Assembly (NCBI GenBank): GCA_949285735.1
Contig: CASEAQ010000007.1
Location: forward strand, 1-64,000
Length of the DNA stretch: 64,000 nucleotides
Direction: 5' to 3'
Origin: an uncultured Bacteroidales bacterium
GTDB lineage: Bacteria > Bacteroidota > Bacteroidia > Bacteroidales > Muribaculaceae
The notes under the pieces were generated by a model, which worked only from the letters and a program-made list of their open reading frames with translations, had not been told where the DNA came from and made no database searches. Position numbers and translations under genes: made by a program. Below, in pieces: positions 7,822 through 17,158 of the stretch; the stretch's first letter is position 1; every line of letters starts with the position of its first letter.

Positions 7822-8931
7822 TTATACTGGAACGACAAGCATGGCAGTGTCGGAGTGGAACAGCATCTTGTGTGCCATGCTCGGTCGGAACAGCCGTGAA
7901 AAAATATTCTTTTTCTTGTTCGGAATAACTATCAAGTCAATCTTTTCCCGTTTCACATATTCGTTGAAGTCGTCGAGGAAATTGCTGTCGCCAATATATG
8001 CCGTCTTGAAATCATACAGCAGATAATGCCTGCGGCAATAGCGCAACAGCGCCTCCAGGCTATCCGAAATCTCATTCTCCTTCTTTTCAGTTATCGGGAT
8101 AATAGTTATGCTCAAACCGTTATAATTAAATAGTTTGGCAAACACGTCAAACGACAGCAGGTCTTGCTGGTTAAGGTTGCTGAAGAACACCACATTCCTT
8201 ACGCCGCCTATATGCTCGACAGCCATATTCTCGGGTACGGTAAAAACTGGGTGCTTGCAGGCATCGAGCACCTCGGCTGTCACACTGCCAAGCAGGTCAG
8301 CCTCCTTCTTGCTCTTGCCGCGGGTTCCCATTACTATTATCGACGGGTGTATCTCTTTTGAGTAATCAATTATCTCATTTTCAGGAACGCCTTCTGTCAC
8401 GATGCTCGTAAACTCCACATCGGGCATTTTGCCGTCGGCAATCATTTGCACTAACGACGATTTAAAGGCATTCATTTTTTCATTGGCAATACGCTCTACC
8501 TCGGCACGGCTCGTCACCTCCTTGGGATTGGTTTCATACTCATCGCTTTCAAGCGGAAACAATCCCGAGTAATGGTGGTCGATAAAAGTGTGGAACAGCA
8601 GCACGTCGCCCCCTGTACGGCAAGCAAAGTCGAAGCCTATCATGCAAGCCTTCAATGAATACTCCGAGAAATCAATTGGAATAAACACTGTTCCGCTCGA
8701 CAATTCGTCGTCGCTTTGCTTCAATATCGACGATGACTCTATAATCTTCAACGCCAACGGAAGGTCTTCTTCATGTATTCTCACACGCACCCCCGACGAA
8801 ATCACTGGCTGTATGAGGTTAACATTGTGCAAAACGGTCTCCACACCCTCTTTCTCCAACAAAGTCTTCAATATCACAGCCTTCTCGTAGGTATGGATAG
8901 CTATGGTTATCAACTTGCTTTGCTTGCTCAT
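7822..8931 (-). CDS. Tandem universal stress protein with N-terminal DUF2007-like domain
   Basis: 369-residue cytosolic protein with three parts. Residues ~1-70 (THTYEKA-type start, ending ALKIIE) resemble the small DUF2007/GlnB-like fold. Residues ~80-230 form a USP domain starting TVFIPIDFSEYS, with the ATP-loop-like GTRGKSKKEADLLGSV. Residues ~240-369 form a second, more diverged USP domain that lacks a clear G-x2-G-x9-G loop and ends AMLVVPV. By family it is a stress or starvation response protein that may bind ATP through the first USP domain only. Single gene; no clear promoter recognised upstream. Confidence 0.8.
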   Translation of the reverse strand: MSKQSKLITIAIHTYEKAVILKTLLEKEGVETVLHNVNLIQPVISSGVRVRIHEEDLPLALKIIESSSILKQSDDELSSGTVFIPIDFSEYSLKACMIGFDFACRTGGDVLLFHTFIDHHYSGLFPLESDEYETNPKEVTSRAEVERIANEKMNAFKSSLVQMIADGKMPDVEFTSIVTEGVPENEIIDYSKEIHPSIIVMGTRGKSKKEADLLGSVTAEVLDACKHPVFTVPENMAVEHIGGVRNVVFFSNLNQQDLLSFDVFAKLFNYNGLSITIIPITEKKENEISDSLEALLRYCRRHYLLYDFKTAYIGDSNFLDDFNEYVKREKIDLIVIPNKKKNIFSRLFRPSMAHKMLFHSDTAMLVVPV

Positions 8932-9035
8932 AATTTTAAGAGTATATGTTTATGAAACTTTTTTTCCTAAAAGCCGTTCTGCCCTACATCCCGATGAACC
9001 AGACATAAAAACGCAAAACAGCTACTTGTTCAGAT

Positions 9036-9083
9036 ACAGCACAAGACGGGAACCGTGTCGCCGAGCCCCGTCTTGTGTACTGT
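9036..9083. other. Strong hairpin between the stress-protein and HTH genes
   Basis: A perfect 11-bp stem, CACAAGACGGG (9040-9050) with CCCGTCTTGTG (9067-9077) and a 16-nt loop, extended by ACAG/CTGT across a 2-nt bulge. It sits downstream of the small HTH gene on the minus strand. No T-run follows on that strand, so it is not a textbook intrinsic terminator; RNA stabilisation or Rho-linked termination are alternatives. Confidence 0.55.
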
Positions 9084-9110
9084 GTTTTGTTGCAAAAAAT
9101 AACACGCAAT

Positions 9111-9371
9111 TTATGATTCTTTCTGCTGCTTTTCAAGAATTTCTATAGCCATATCATAAATTTGCGTGTCGTCAAGAATTACTATACCTCCATCGGGACC
9201 CGGCTCGATATGCACACCACAGTTCTTACCATACTCATAGTTTGAACCTCCGAAATAGTTCCTCACTGTCTGAACAGTCACATTCAACTTATCGGCTATT
9301 TCACGCATTGAGCCATCGGGCAAACTGTCTTTGATTCGACGAAGTTCGTTGAAAGAAATTGTTTTTGTCAT
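9111..9371 (-). CDS. Small helix-turn-helix DNA-binding protein conserved in Bacteroidales
   Basis: 86 residues. The N-terminal half (residues ~8-45) forms a helix-turn-helix with LPDGSMREIADKLNVTVQTV, as in small winged or Arc-independent HTH proteins. A Gly-rich link (GGSNYEYGK) and an acidic C-terminal tail follow. I recognise the type as a conserved Bacteroidetes small DNA-binding protein of unknown role. It stands alone with its own promoter; the high promoter quality and small size suggest an abundant regulator or nucleoid-type protein, which is inference. Confidence 0.7.
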   Translation of the reverse strand: MTKTISFNELRRIKDSLPDGSMREIADKLNVTVQTVRNYFGGSNYEYGKNCGVHIEPGPDGGIVILDDTQIYDMAIEILEKQQKES

Positions 9372-9423
9372 GATACTTACTATTTTAGTTGTTAATACTA
9401 TTGCTAATATCTTTTACTTGGTA

Positions 9424-9455
9424 TAAATTTAGGAGTATTATTTTTATCTACCAAA
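9424..9455 (-). promoter_or_regulatory. Promoter of the small HTH gene
   Basis: On the minus strand: TTTG (9452-9455), exactly 20 nt, then TAAATTTA (9424-9431), one base off TAnnTTTG. Leader about 45 nt. Confidence 0.5.
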
Positions 9456-9472
9456 CAAAATGTATTTTTTTT

Positions 9473-10144
9473 TCATTTCATCGCATAAATTATGATTGAA
9501 GCCGCCAAAATAAGCAGCACGTTGCCCACTGTCGTATATACCAGCAACGCCGAATCCCTGCCATTCATCGACTCCACCGACGAAAGATACTCCCACTCTT
9601 TTGCCTTTTTATAAAAATAATAAACCGCCATGCCGAGCATCGCTCCAAGCAGTCCGCCGCATATTATGTCGCCTGGAAAATGTACACCTAAATATATGCG
9701 GCTATACGACAACAAGACTGCCCACAGCATAATAGTCCACGTGAATGCTCGGTTGCGCAATACCAACGCCAAAAAAGCTGCAACGCCAAACGAATTGGCT
9801 GCATGACTGCTCACAAACCCGTATTGCCCGCCCCTGTAACCGTTGACAATGTGAACCATGTCAGCAATATCGGGGTCGCGGGCTGGCCTCAACCGACACA
9901 CGGCATCTTTTATAATCCCCGATGAAATTTGGTCGCACAATGTTATGACCAATGCTATGGCAACAATCATCAGCACTCCCGCCTTCCAATTCTTGCGGAA
10001 TGTGCAATACAGCAGACACAATATCATCGGAATCCATGCAAACTTCCCCGTCACGAGCCAAAAGAACTCGTCAAAGAAAGCATTGTGCACCCCATTCAAC
10101 AGCAGCAACAGCTGCGTATCGGCATTTTCCAAAAACTCAATCAT
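9473..10144 (-). CDS. PAP2-family membrane phosphatase
   Basis: 223-residue integral membrane protein with about six hydrophobic helices. The three phosphatase motifs are present: KDAVCRLRPAR (KX6RP), VSSHAANS (in place of PSGH) and SRIYLGVHFPGD (SRX5HX3D). Family members dephosphorylate phosphatidic acid, undecaprenyl diphosphate or lipid A (LpxE/LpxF-like) on the periplasmic side; the substrate cannot be assigned here. ATG at 10144 shares one base with the stop of the upstream hydrolase (TGATG); a GTG three bases earlier is less likely. Last gene of a four-gene operon. Confidence 0.9.
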   Translation of the reverse strand: MIEFLENADTQLLLLLNGVHNAFFDEFFWLVTGKFAWIPMILCLLYCTFRKNWKAGVLMIVAIALVITLCDQISSGIIKDAVCRLRPARDPDIADMVHIVNGYRGGQYGFVSSHAANSFGVAAFLALVLRNRAFTWTIMLWAVLLSYSRIYLGVHFPGDIICGGLLGAMLGMAVYYFYKKAKEWEYLSSVESMNGRDSALLVYTTVGNVLLILAASIIIYAMK

Positions 10145-10794
10145 CACTTGTCGCCCCTCACAAATGGATTAAACCCTCGTTCATCGTCTATTGTCGTGCT
10201 GTCGCCATGCCCCGGCAAGACCAGCGTATCGCCTGGCAACGCATACAATTTCTTTTTTATGCTGTCAACTATCTGCCCGTAATCGCCACCGGGCAAGTCG
10301 GTTCTGCCTATGCTCTGGCAAAATAGCGTATCGCCGACAAACACCACTCCGCTATCGGGCAAATAGAATGCCACGCTTCCCTGCGTGTGCCCTGGAGTTT
10401 CCAATATTTTTATCTCCTCTCCGTTCAGGCTCAGAGCATAGTTTTCATCTATCAGCACATCAATGTCGAGCGGCGACATATCGGCTCCCATGCCAAACAT
10501 TCGCATCTGCGAAGGCAAAGCCTTGCCCAAATCCCTGTCGGCACTGCTTGCATAGACAGCCACGCCATATTTGTCGGCAACATACCGTGCCGATGCTGCA
10601 TGGTCGAAGTGCAAATGCGTCATCAACACCATTTTCACCTTCAACTCGTTTTTTGCAACAAAGTCGTCAATTGCCGCACGCTCGTTTCCAGCCATCATTC
10701 CGGGATCGACGATTGCCGCCTCCGAACCTGTACCGTTCCACAATATATATGTATTCTCCCCTATCGGGTTAACTACGAATTTCGAGACTTTCAT
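10144..10794 (-). CDS. Glyoxalase II-like MBL-fold hydrolase
   Basis: 216-residue single-domain metallo-beta-lactamase-fold enzyme. Ligand motifs: THLHFDH, ETPGHTQGS, FVGDTLF and the final LPGHGDST, the order seen in YcbL-type glyoxalase II-like thioesterases. The C-terminal helical domain of true glyoxalase II is missing. It probably hydrolyses a small thioester or related substrate in the cytosol. Overlaps rsmG upstream by 4 nt and the PAP2 gene downstream by 1 nt. Confidence 0.88.
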   Translation of the reverse strand: MKVSKFVVNPIGENTYILWNGTGSEAAIVDPGMMAGNERAAIDDFVAKNELKVKMVLMTHLHFDHAASARYVADKYGVAVYASSADRDLGKALPSQMRMFGMGADMSPLDIDVLIDENYALSLNGEEIKILETPGHTQGSVAFYLPDSGVVFVGDTLFCQSIGRTDLPGGDYGQIVDSIKKKLYALPGDTLVLPGHGDSTTIDDERGFNPFVRGDK

Positions 10795-11414
10795 ATCTGC
10801 ACATACACTATTTTCTTTGTTTCAAAATACTCTTCGCTGAAGTAGTCTTTCACATTCCCCACCAACGCTACCTTTTTATACTTGCTTATTTCACCGCTCA
10901 CGTCGCCGCCCTTTAGGCAAATCAGCCCGTTGGGCATCGAATTGATACACTTACGACCGATAAGGCGCTTAACCAACGGAACCATATCGTTCAAGTCCAT
11001 CACCGCACGACTCACGACAAAATCAAACAGTCCTTTCACTTCCCCCACGTCACCATGTTGGAATGTTGCATTTTCCAGACCTATCTTTTGGGCAATATCC
11101 TCTGCAACTTTTATCTTTTTCCCAATTCGGTCAACCATGTGAAACTCCACTTCGGGAAACATCACTGCCAACGGAATGCCTGGGAAACCACCTCCTGTAC
11201 CAAGGTCAAGTATGCGACTTCCTGGCTTAAAGTCGATAAAGCAGGCTATTGACAATGAATGCAGTATATGGTTGACATACAAGTTATCTATGTCCTTGCG
11301 TGAAATCACGTTTATTTTCTCGTTCCACTCGGGATAAAGAACACCCAGCTTTTCAAACTGTTCTTGCTGGGTTGCTGTCAAATGTTTAAAGTATTTGGTT
11401 ATTACGTCAATCAT
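10791..11414 (-). CDS. rsmG: 16S rRNA (guanine527-N7)-methyltransferase RsmG
   Basis: 207 residues, the usual length. The S-adenosylmethionine motif LDLGTGGGFPGIPLA is intact and followed by HMVDRIGKK and VSRAVMDL, as in GidB/RsmG. It methylates N7 of G527 in 16S rRNA; loss is known to give low-level streptomycin resistance in other bacteria. Overlaps by 4 nt with both neighbours, so expression is coupled to the lipoprotein gene upstream and the hydrolase downstream. Confidence 0.96.
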   Translation of the reverse strand: MIDVITKYFKHLTATQQEQFEKLGVLYPEWNEKINVISRKDIDNLYVNHILHSLSIACFIDFKPGSRILDLGTGGGFPGIPLAVMFPEVEFHMVDRIGKKIKVAEDIAQKIGLENATFQHGDVGEVKGLFDFVVSRAVMDLNDMVPLVKRLIGRKCINSMPNGLICLKGGDVSGEISKYKKVALVGNVKDYFSEEYFETKKIVYVQI

Positions 11415-12268
11415 ACAACCTTTTTTAAAAATGTATATAAAACCGAATTTCTTGAAATATATGGAGCAAGTGCGTCATAGCCGAGCGTTATCTGCGTTTC
11501 ACCCACACTATAACAAGCTATTTCGTATGTTACATAATTCCAAGTCACGCCCTTCGCGCCGAAATAAAAATTATCGTTTGCCGTAATGTTGTCAAGGTTG
11601 AAATAGCCTTGGGCTATCAACTCGTCTTCATTGCTTGCTCCCGACTGTTCGAGCAATTTCGCCTTCAGCAAATTTGAAACATCAGGCAAAACTTCTTCGC
11701 CAAACAAGTCGTATATATCTATCTTACTCATGCTCGACAAATCAATATTGATGTAGCGATGTATGTCAACCGCAGCCTCGGCACCCTTCTCTACTTTTTC
11801 TTGGCGGCAAAATGTGAGAAATCCGTCTGCATCTCCCACCACCGACACATTCATTTGTGCAATATAGCGCACAACACGCCTGTTGGCTACTAAACCAGCC
11901 TCAATCTCATCTTCGGCATCGCCCAACTTGCCAGCCTGCGCCTTTACGGCACTCGAAAAGGCATCTTGCATGGTGGCAAATGTATCGGATGGAACATTAA
12001 GCACCTCTTCGACATACAACGACTGCAACTTTTGCGTCAGAGAATCGTTTTTGTAATATTGAGGATAAAAGGCATCCACCACCGACGTCACCATGCAAAC
12101 GTTTTTTTCATCGAGGCTGAACAGTATCGAGTCGTTTTTCACCGCGTGCTGTATCTCAAGCCCGTCGTCGGCACCACCGTTTGAGCCTCCGCCCACGCAA
12201 CTGGTAAACACACAAAGCTGCATGGCAAGACATATTGCACAGAAGCAGAATCTATCCATATATTTCAT
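11411..12268 (-). CDS. DUF3298-type lipoprotein
   Basis: 285 residues. The signal peptide ends in a lipobox (FTSC, Cys24) followed by GGGSNGG, so it is a lipid-anchored envelope protein. The C-terminal half (~190-285) has the DUF3298 pattern: DIYDLFGEEVLPDV, later FYFGAKGVTWNYVTYEIACYSVG and a final ALAPYI. The domain resembles those of RsiV-type proteins and some lysozyme-binding anti-sigma factors, but no function is established here. First gene of the operon with rsmG; a -7 box lies at 12292-12299. Confidence 0.8.
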   Translation of the reverse strand: MKYMDRFCFCAICLAMQLCVFTSCVGGGSNGGADDGLEIQHAVKNDSILFSLDEKNVCMVTSVVDAFYPQYYKNDSLTQKLQSLYVEEVLNVPSDTFATMQDAFSSAVKAQAGKLGDAEDEIEAGLVANRRVVRYIAQMNVSVVGDADGFLTFCRQEKVEKGAEAAVDIHRYINIDLSSMSKIDIYDLFGEEVLPDVSNLLKAKLLEQSGASNEDELIAQGYFNLDNITANDNFYFGAKGVTWNYVTYEIACYSVGETQITLGYDALAPYISRNSVLYTFLKKVV

Positions 12269-12291
12269 TTTTTTGAATTATAAAAGTAGTA

Positions 12292-12299
12292 CAAAATTA
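12292..12299 (-). promoter_or_regulatory. -7 box of the lipoprotein-rsmG operon
   Basis: TAATTTTG on the minus strand, 24 nt before the ATG at 12268. No good TTTG at -33 was found. Confidence 0.45.
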
Positions 12300-12362
12300 T
12301 TAAACTCTAAAATTTCATTTGATAAAATATTTTTCCGAAATTCGCACAAATAATTTAATGAT

Positions 12363-13193
12363 ATGATATTATTAGGCAAAATAAATTCCCTAAACATTGC
12401 GCGTAAAACCGATTTCGGGCTGTATCTCACCGACGATGAGAACAACGAAGTCTTGTTGCCCAATAGATACGTCGAACGCGACATGCGCATCGGCGACGGC
12501 ATCGATGTTTTCATATACAAGGACTCGGAAGACCGTCTGGTGGCAACCACAGAAACACCCAAGGTGCAAGTCGGTGAATTTGCCTTGTTGCGCGTTGTAG
12601 CCACCAACAACACTGGAGCTTTTCTCGACTGGGGATTGCAAAAAGACCTTCTCGTTCCATTCAGAGAACAAAAAATGAGAATGCAAGTAAATCGCTCATA
12701 TATCGTGTATGTATATGTTGATTATAACTCCGACAGGATTGTCGCTTCTGCCAAAATAGACAAATTCCTTGACAACCGACCTGCCGATTACAAGCAAGGC
12801 GACCCGGTTGACATACTTGTGGCTCAACGCACCGACATGGGATACAAAGTCATAATCGACAACTTGCATTCGGGCATGATATACCACAACGAAATCTTCA
12901 GGGAAATAAACATAGGTGACCGACTTGAGGCATACATCAAAAACATTCGTGAAGATGGCAAAATCGACGTTACTCTTGCCGACCGCGCCGACCGACGGAC
13001 AATGGAACTTGCCGACAAAATCCTTATGCACCTTCTCAACCACAACAGGCGCATGTCTATCACCGACAAAGCCTCGCCCGAAACCATAAAGAGCATTTTT
13101 GAATGCAGCAAAAAAGATTTCAAAAAAGCTATCGGGCACTTATACAAAAAGAAATTGATTATACTGCACCCCGACGAAATTACAATGGCTTGA
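12363..13193 (+). CDS. S1-domain RNA-binding protein, CvfB family
   Basis: 276 residues. Three S1-like OB folds in a row (about 1-65, 70-130 and 140-205, the last with GMIYHNEIF and IREDGKIDVTL), followed by a C-terminal winged helix (~215-276, TIKSIFECSKKDFKKAIGHLYKK). This is the CvfB layout. In Staphylococcus CvfB binds RNA and influences virulence factor expression; the role in Bacteroidetes is unknown. Stands alone, divergent from the lipoprotein operon, with a bidirectional terminator shared with ribBA. Confidence 0.88.
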   Translation: MILLGKINSLNIARKTDFGLYLTDDENNEVLLPNRYVERDMRIGDGIDVFIYKDSEDRLVATTETPKVQVGEFALLRVVATNNTGAFLDWGLQKDLLVPFREQKMRMQVNRSYIVYVYVDYNSDRIVASAKIDKFLDNRPADYKQGDPVDILVAQRTDMGYKVIIDNLHSGMIYHNEIFREINIGDRLEAYIKNIREDGKIDVTLADRADRRTMELADKILMHLLNHNRRMSITDKASPETIKSIFECSKKDFKKAIGHLYKKKLIILHPDEITMA

Positions 13194-13217
13194 CCCACCC
13201 TGGGGGAGATATCACGA

Positions 13218-13265
13218 AAAAGCGAGGGAATTCACATCAATCATGTGTGCATTCCCTCGCTTTTC
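13218..13265. terminator. Bidirectional terminator between cvfB-like gene and ribBA
   Basis: Long hairpin AGCGAGGGAAT...ATTCCCTCGCT with an inner CACA/TGTG pairing, A-run before and T-run after, placed between convergent genes. Confidence 0.85.
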
Positions 13266-13287
13266 ATATCATTGCGGCTGTCGCAAA

Positions 13288-14502
13288 TTATTCCACATTG
13301 TGCAGGTCGTGACCCATACGAGCCTTCTTCGTGTGCATGTAGAACCTGTTATACTTGTTTGGCTCTATCTCAATAGGCACATTTTCCACCACTTCGAGAC
13401 CGTAACTTTCAAGCCCCACTCGCTTCACCGGGTTGTTGGTGAGCAAGCGCATTTTTCTCACGCCAAGCAGGCGCAAGATGTTTGCCCCCACGCCATAGTC
13501 ACGCTCATCGGGCTTGAATCCCAAATGGATATTGGCATCTACCGTGTCGTAGCCGTTTTCTTGCAACTTGTAAGCCTTTATCTTGTTCATCAGTCCTATG
13601 CCGCGCCCCTCTTGGTTCATATACACGACGACGCCTTTTCCTGCCGCCTCGATTTCCTTCATGGCAAGGTGCAGTTGCTCGCCACATTCACACCGCAACG
13701 AGCCGAAAATATCGCCAGTCACGCACGACGAATGCACCCTCACCAATATTGGTTCATCCTTCTCCCAAGTTCCTTTTATCAAGGCTATATGCTCCAGCCC
13801 GTTAGACAATTGGCGGAACGGGATAAGGCGGAAGTGGCCATATTCGGTAGGCATATCCACCTCCTCTCCCACTTCTACCACAGTTTCGGTACGCAAGCGA
13901 TAAGCGATCAAATCTTTAATCGACACGATGGGAATATTAAATTTCTCCGAAACTTTCTTCAACTCGGGCAGACGTGCCATCGTGCCGTCGGGATTGATGA
14001 TTTCAATCAATGCCGCAGCTGGATACAAGCCAGCCAATTTGGTCAAATCTATTGCAGCCTCGGTGTGACCAGCCCTGACAAGCACGCCGCGGTCTTGCGC
14101 ACGCAACGGGTTGATGTGTCCTGGGCGGCCCAAATCACTCGGTTTCAAATCGGGGTTGGCAAGAGCCTTGATTGTTTCTGCACGGTCGTGCATCGAAACT
14201 CCCGTCGTGCAACCTTCGAGCAGATCGACAGTTACGGTAAATGGCGTTCCGAGCATCGATGTGTTTTCTTCAACCTGCATATTGAGTTCGAGTTCGTGGC
14301 AACGCTGTGCAGTTATTGGCGCGCACAACACTCCACGCCCCTCCCTAAGCATGAAATTCACCTTCTCTTCGGTGATTTTCTCTGCCGCTATTATGAAATC
14401 ACCTTCATTCTCTCGGTCCTCGTCATCGACCACGATTATGAATCCGCCTGCTTTCATTTGGGCAATGGCTTCATCAATGCTATTTAATTTTATTTCTTCC
14501 AT
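13288..14502 (-). CDS. ribBA: Bifunctional DHBP synthase / GTP cyclohydrolase II RibBA
   Basis: 404 residues, both domains complete. Residues ~1-200 are 3,4-dihydroxy-2-butanone 4-phosphate synthase ([30 protein letters not shown]). Residues ~205-404 are GTP cyclohydrolase II, with zinc ligands Cys260, Cys271 and Cys273 ([17 protein letters not shown]) and NQEGRGIGL. It supplies both precursors for riboflavin. No FMN riboswitch is possible, since only 16 nt separate it from the LptF/G gene upstream, with which it is probably cotranscribed. Confidence 0.97.
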   Translation of the reverse strand: MEEIKLNSIDEAIAQMKAGGFIIVVDDEDRENEGDFIIAAEKITEEKVNFMLREGRGVLCAPITAQRCHELELNMQVEENTSMLGTPFTVTVDLLEGCTTGVSMHDRAETIKALANPDLKPSDLGRPGHINPLRAQDRGVLVRAGHTEAAIDLTKLAGLYPAAALIEIINPDGTMARLPELKKVSEKFNIPIVSIKDLIAYRLRTETVVEVGEEVDMPTEYGHFRLIPFRQLSNGLEHIALIKGTWEKDEPILVRVHSSCVTGDIFGSLRCECGEQLHLAMKEIEAAGKGVVVYMNQEGRGIGLMNKIKAYKLQENGYDTVDANIHLGFKPDERDYGVGANILRLLGVRKMRLLTNNPVKRVGLESYGLEVVENVPIEIEPNKYNRFYMHTKKARMGHDLHNVE

Positions 14503-14518
14503 ATTATGTGTTTATCCA

Positions 14519-16462
14519 TTATTTGCTTTTATCTTCATTCTGTTGTTCATCGACCAAGAACGACAGCAACTCATCGCTCACTTTCACAACCGCGCGTATG
14601 TCTCGCTTGAGATTCTTCTGATGCATCGTTCCAATCACATATCCAAGCAAGCCTATTGGCAACAAGCATACCAGCACCCAACCAACTTTCTTATTTCCAA
14701 CAGGGTTATAAGTCAACAGGCTGCGTAACACGGGATAATCCATCAACTTGTTTATCACAAGTACTTGCCTGGAGTTTTCGAGATACCCGACAACGCTTTC
14801 CAGCTCCAGCGTCAATTCCTTTATCGCACCAGTGTCATATCCTTTAGTCCAATATGCCACATAGTTTTGCCGCTTACTGTATCGTTGTAAAAAGTTGTCG
14901 CAATCGGTTTTCAGCTGTTCCAATTTTGCCACAGCCACAGCCGGAATCACATCTTCCATCACGATGTCTTTCATCTGAATGTGGCGCACCTGCTGTTGCC
15001 CGGTTATGCGTTTGAAGAAGTTGGCGTATGCATCTGGATTAAACACTGCCGAGTCGTTTACAGCCTTATATGTAAGGAATATACCCAATGGAAGCAAGAC
15101 TTCGCTGCTCAACCATATACCTTCCCACACGGCCCAATGTCCATCTCTCGCCAACTTATACCCAGTGTTGTCTATAATGTAGTAAACAATAAACAAGAAC
15201 ACCGATATGACGATGGGCACACCCAAGCCGCCTTTCCTGATAATCGCACCGAGAGGAGCTCCGATAAAGAAAAATATCAGACACGCAAACGAGAGCGTAA
15301 ACTTCTTCTGCAATTCTATTTCATGCCTGCGCATGGTGGCAAGATTGTCTTCGAGCGCATACCCCTTGAACTGCATTTCCTGCTTCAGCCGTTCAGCCTT
15401 GTTCCTTGCCGACTCTATCACATTCCGCTTGTCGTTTACCGACATTGAATTGATTATCGAGTCAACATCTATCGCCTTGGCAAGCGTAACGGGTGGAATG
15501 GGGGTTGCTACACGCACATTCCCTTCATACGAAATCTTGCGTTGCGCCACGCCACATAGCGGCTCATCACGCAATTTGTCGGCAAGTCCGCTGCCTATCG
15601 AGTCGGCTCTCACCGTCAACGAGTCAATCGTATGGCTCAATTCCGAGAAATTCTTGCCTATATATTGATTGCTCATTGTCTCATCTCCCATGCGGTTGAA
15701 TGTGGCGTCAAACGGTATGAGTATCTCTTTAGAGCTGAAAGACTCCCGACGGTAAAGCATCCCAGTGTTGCGGCGCGAAGTGGCAGTGCTGTTATCTTTC
15801 AAGTCCTCAAACGACTCTCCGCTATACAACTGCAGCACCAAATGCTTCTTGTCGGTGGTCATGCTCAACTTGCCTGAATCTGCCACAATTATGTTGGCAT
15901 AGCCATAACCATTCGACACGTCATATATCATCATGCCGTACAACATACCGTTCTCACGGTTTTTCTGCTTGACGTATAGGTTGTAACCCTCTATCTGGTC
16001 ATAAAATGCTCCTTCGGGAATATCAAGTTCAGGTGATTTTTGACGCATAGAAAACAATAAGCTCCACATTTTCACCTGAGCCTTCGGCAACACGTCGTTT
16101 TGAAAAAAGAATGCACCCACCGACACAAATGCCAAAAATATTATCAACGGGCTCATCACCTTTATCAATGAGACCCCAGCCGATTTCATCGCCGTCAGTT
16201 CGAGATGCTCACCAAGATTGCCAAATGCCATGAGCGACGCAAGCAATATGGCAAGCGGCAATGCCAACGGCACCATAGTCAATGCCGCATAAAAAAACAG
16301 CTCACCTATGACTGCCACATCGAGCCCTTTGCCAACAAGATCGTCGATATACCTCCAAAGGAATTGCATCAAAACGATAAAAAGACATATGAAAAATGTC
16401 ATTATAAATAATGGCAAAAACGTCTGTAATACAAATAAATATAGTCTTTTTATCTTAAACAT
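14519..16462 (-). CDS. LptF/LptG family permease
   Basis: 647-residue inner membrane protein. N-terminal hydrophobic helices (residues ~10-35, 55-85, 100-125) include the family segment ALTMVPLALPLAILLASLMAFG. A long periplasmic beta-jellyroll region follows, then three more helices around 385-490 and a cytosolic tail with one further hydrophobic stretch. LptF and LptG form the LPS export ABC transporter with LptB; Bacteroidetes versions carry long C-terminal extensions, as here. The sequence does not decide between F and G. Upstream partner of ribBA. Confidence 0.9.
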   Translation of the reverse strand: MFKIKRLYLFVLQTFLPLFIMTFFICLFIVLMQFLWRYIDDLVGKGLDVAVIGELFFYAALTMVPLALPLAILLASLMAFGNLGEHLELTAMKSAGVSLIKVMSPLIIFLAFVSVGAFFFQNDVLPKAQVKMWSLLFSMRQKSPELDIPEGAFYDQIEGYNLYVKQKNRENGMLYGMMIYDVSNGYGYANIIVADSGKLSMTTDKKHLVLQLYSGESFEDLKDNSTATSRRNTGMLYRRESFSSKEILIPFDATFNRMGDETMSNQYIGKNFSELSHTIDSLTVRADSIGSGLADKLRDEPLCGVAQRKISYEGNVRVATPIPPVTLAKAIDVDSIINSMSVNDKRNVIESARNKAERLKQEMQFKGYALEDNLATMRRHEIELQKKFTLSFACLIFFFIGAPLGAIIRKGGLGVPIVISVFLFIVYYIIDNTGYKLARDGHWAVWEGIWLSSEVLLPLGIFLTYKAVNDSAVFNPDAYANFFKRITGQQQVRHIQMKDIVMEDVIPAVAVAKLEQLKTDCDNFLQRYSKRQNYVAYWTKGYDTGAIKELTLELESVVGYLENSRQVLVINKLMDYPVLRSLLTYNPVGNKKVGWVLVCLLPIGLLGYVIGTMHQKNLKRDIRAVVKVSDELLSFLVDEQQNEDKSK

Positions 16463-16525
16463 TGACTGCCTGTGTGCTAATAATTCCGTACAAAATTAGC
16501 TATTTATTCCAATTGCCACAAATTT

Positions 16526-16915
16526 TCAAAACTCAACACACCCCAATTGACGTTGCAACGCAAACACCTGATTGTTCCACACCTCGCGCGATTCTTCAAC
16601 TTCATCGGGGTCGGAAAAATCTGTCACGACGAGGTCGATACTATCGGTCAACTCCGAAACTTCTATCCTAAACTCAAAATAACTTTTATCCTTGTCGTCA
16701 ACCCAATGAAACCGCATATAACTATACGAACGCATCGCTATCAAGACAGCCTCTTGTTCGCTGCCGCTCCATCCGAAAGTGTAATGTTTCCCTTCACATT
16801 TTACTGTGTCGCAAAACCAATGTTCAAGTCCACTCGGCGTTGACATATAAGTCCACAACAGCGCAATCGGGACACTCTTCATTGGAAACTCCATAGTGAA
16901 TTTAACCTTGTCCAT
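16526..16915 (-). CDS. START-like (AHSA1/SRPBCC-fold) protein
   Basis: 129 residues from the ATG at 16915 (MDKVKFTMEFP). Helix-grip pattern: first strand, then LLWTYMSTPSGLEHWFCDTV, Trp-rich strands (YTFGWSGSEQEAV, MRFHWVDD) and a long C-terminal helix with REVWNNQVFALQRQLG. I recognise this as the Bacteroidetes START-like family, cytosolic, probably binding a hydrophobic ligand; no ligand is known. The open frame extends 42 codons further upstream, but that extension is basic, Cys-rich and unlike the family. Divergent from pta. Confidence 0.8.
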   Translation of the reverse strand: MDKVKFTMEFPMKSVPIALLWTYMSTPSGLEHWFCDTVKCEGKHYTFGWSGSEQEAVLIAMRSYSYMRFHWVDDKDKSYFEFRIEVSELTDSIDLVVTDFSDPDEVEESREVWNNQVFALQRQLGCVEF

Positions 16916-17127
16916 ATCGTGTTTCTCTTTTTCCTTTCCACTTGATATTTTTTCGTGCGCTAAATAAATACAATAATACGATACTGGCAACATATCTGAA
17001 AAAAACTTTTGCTCACAACGGCACGTTTTCCTCACCACCAAGCAAGACTGACTGCCAGCGTCACGAACGATTTAATTTTTTGTTTACTTTTTCACTCTTT
17101 TTATCCCCCTCTTTTCAGATTTAATTA

Positions 17128-17135
17128 TAATTTTG
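17128..17135 (+). promoter_or_regulatory. -7 box of pta-ackA
   Basis: TAATTTTG fits TAnnTTTG, 23 nt before the pta ATG. No clear -33 TTTG at 19-21 nt. The rest of 16916-17127 is T-rich and shows no other feature. Confidence 0.45.
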
Positions 17136-17158
17136 TAAAAACTTAATAATCTATAGAT

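Noticed and set aside
7799..7826. TG/TA-rich run as a phase-variable tract
   Set aside because: Irregular units, and it lies between the stop of one gene and the start of the next without touching a recognised promoter box.
9036..9083. Classic intrinsic terminator for the small HTH gene
   Set aside because: The stem is strong, but no T-run follows on the minus strand, so it is listed only as a hairpin.
16916..17041. 42-codon N-terminal extension of the START-like protein
   Set aside because: It is Cys- and Lys-rich, unlike the family; the ATG at 16915 gives the standard start.
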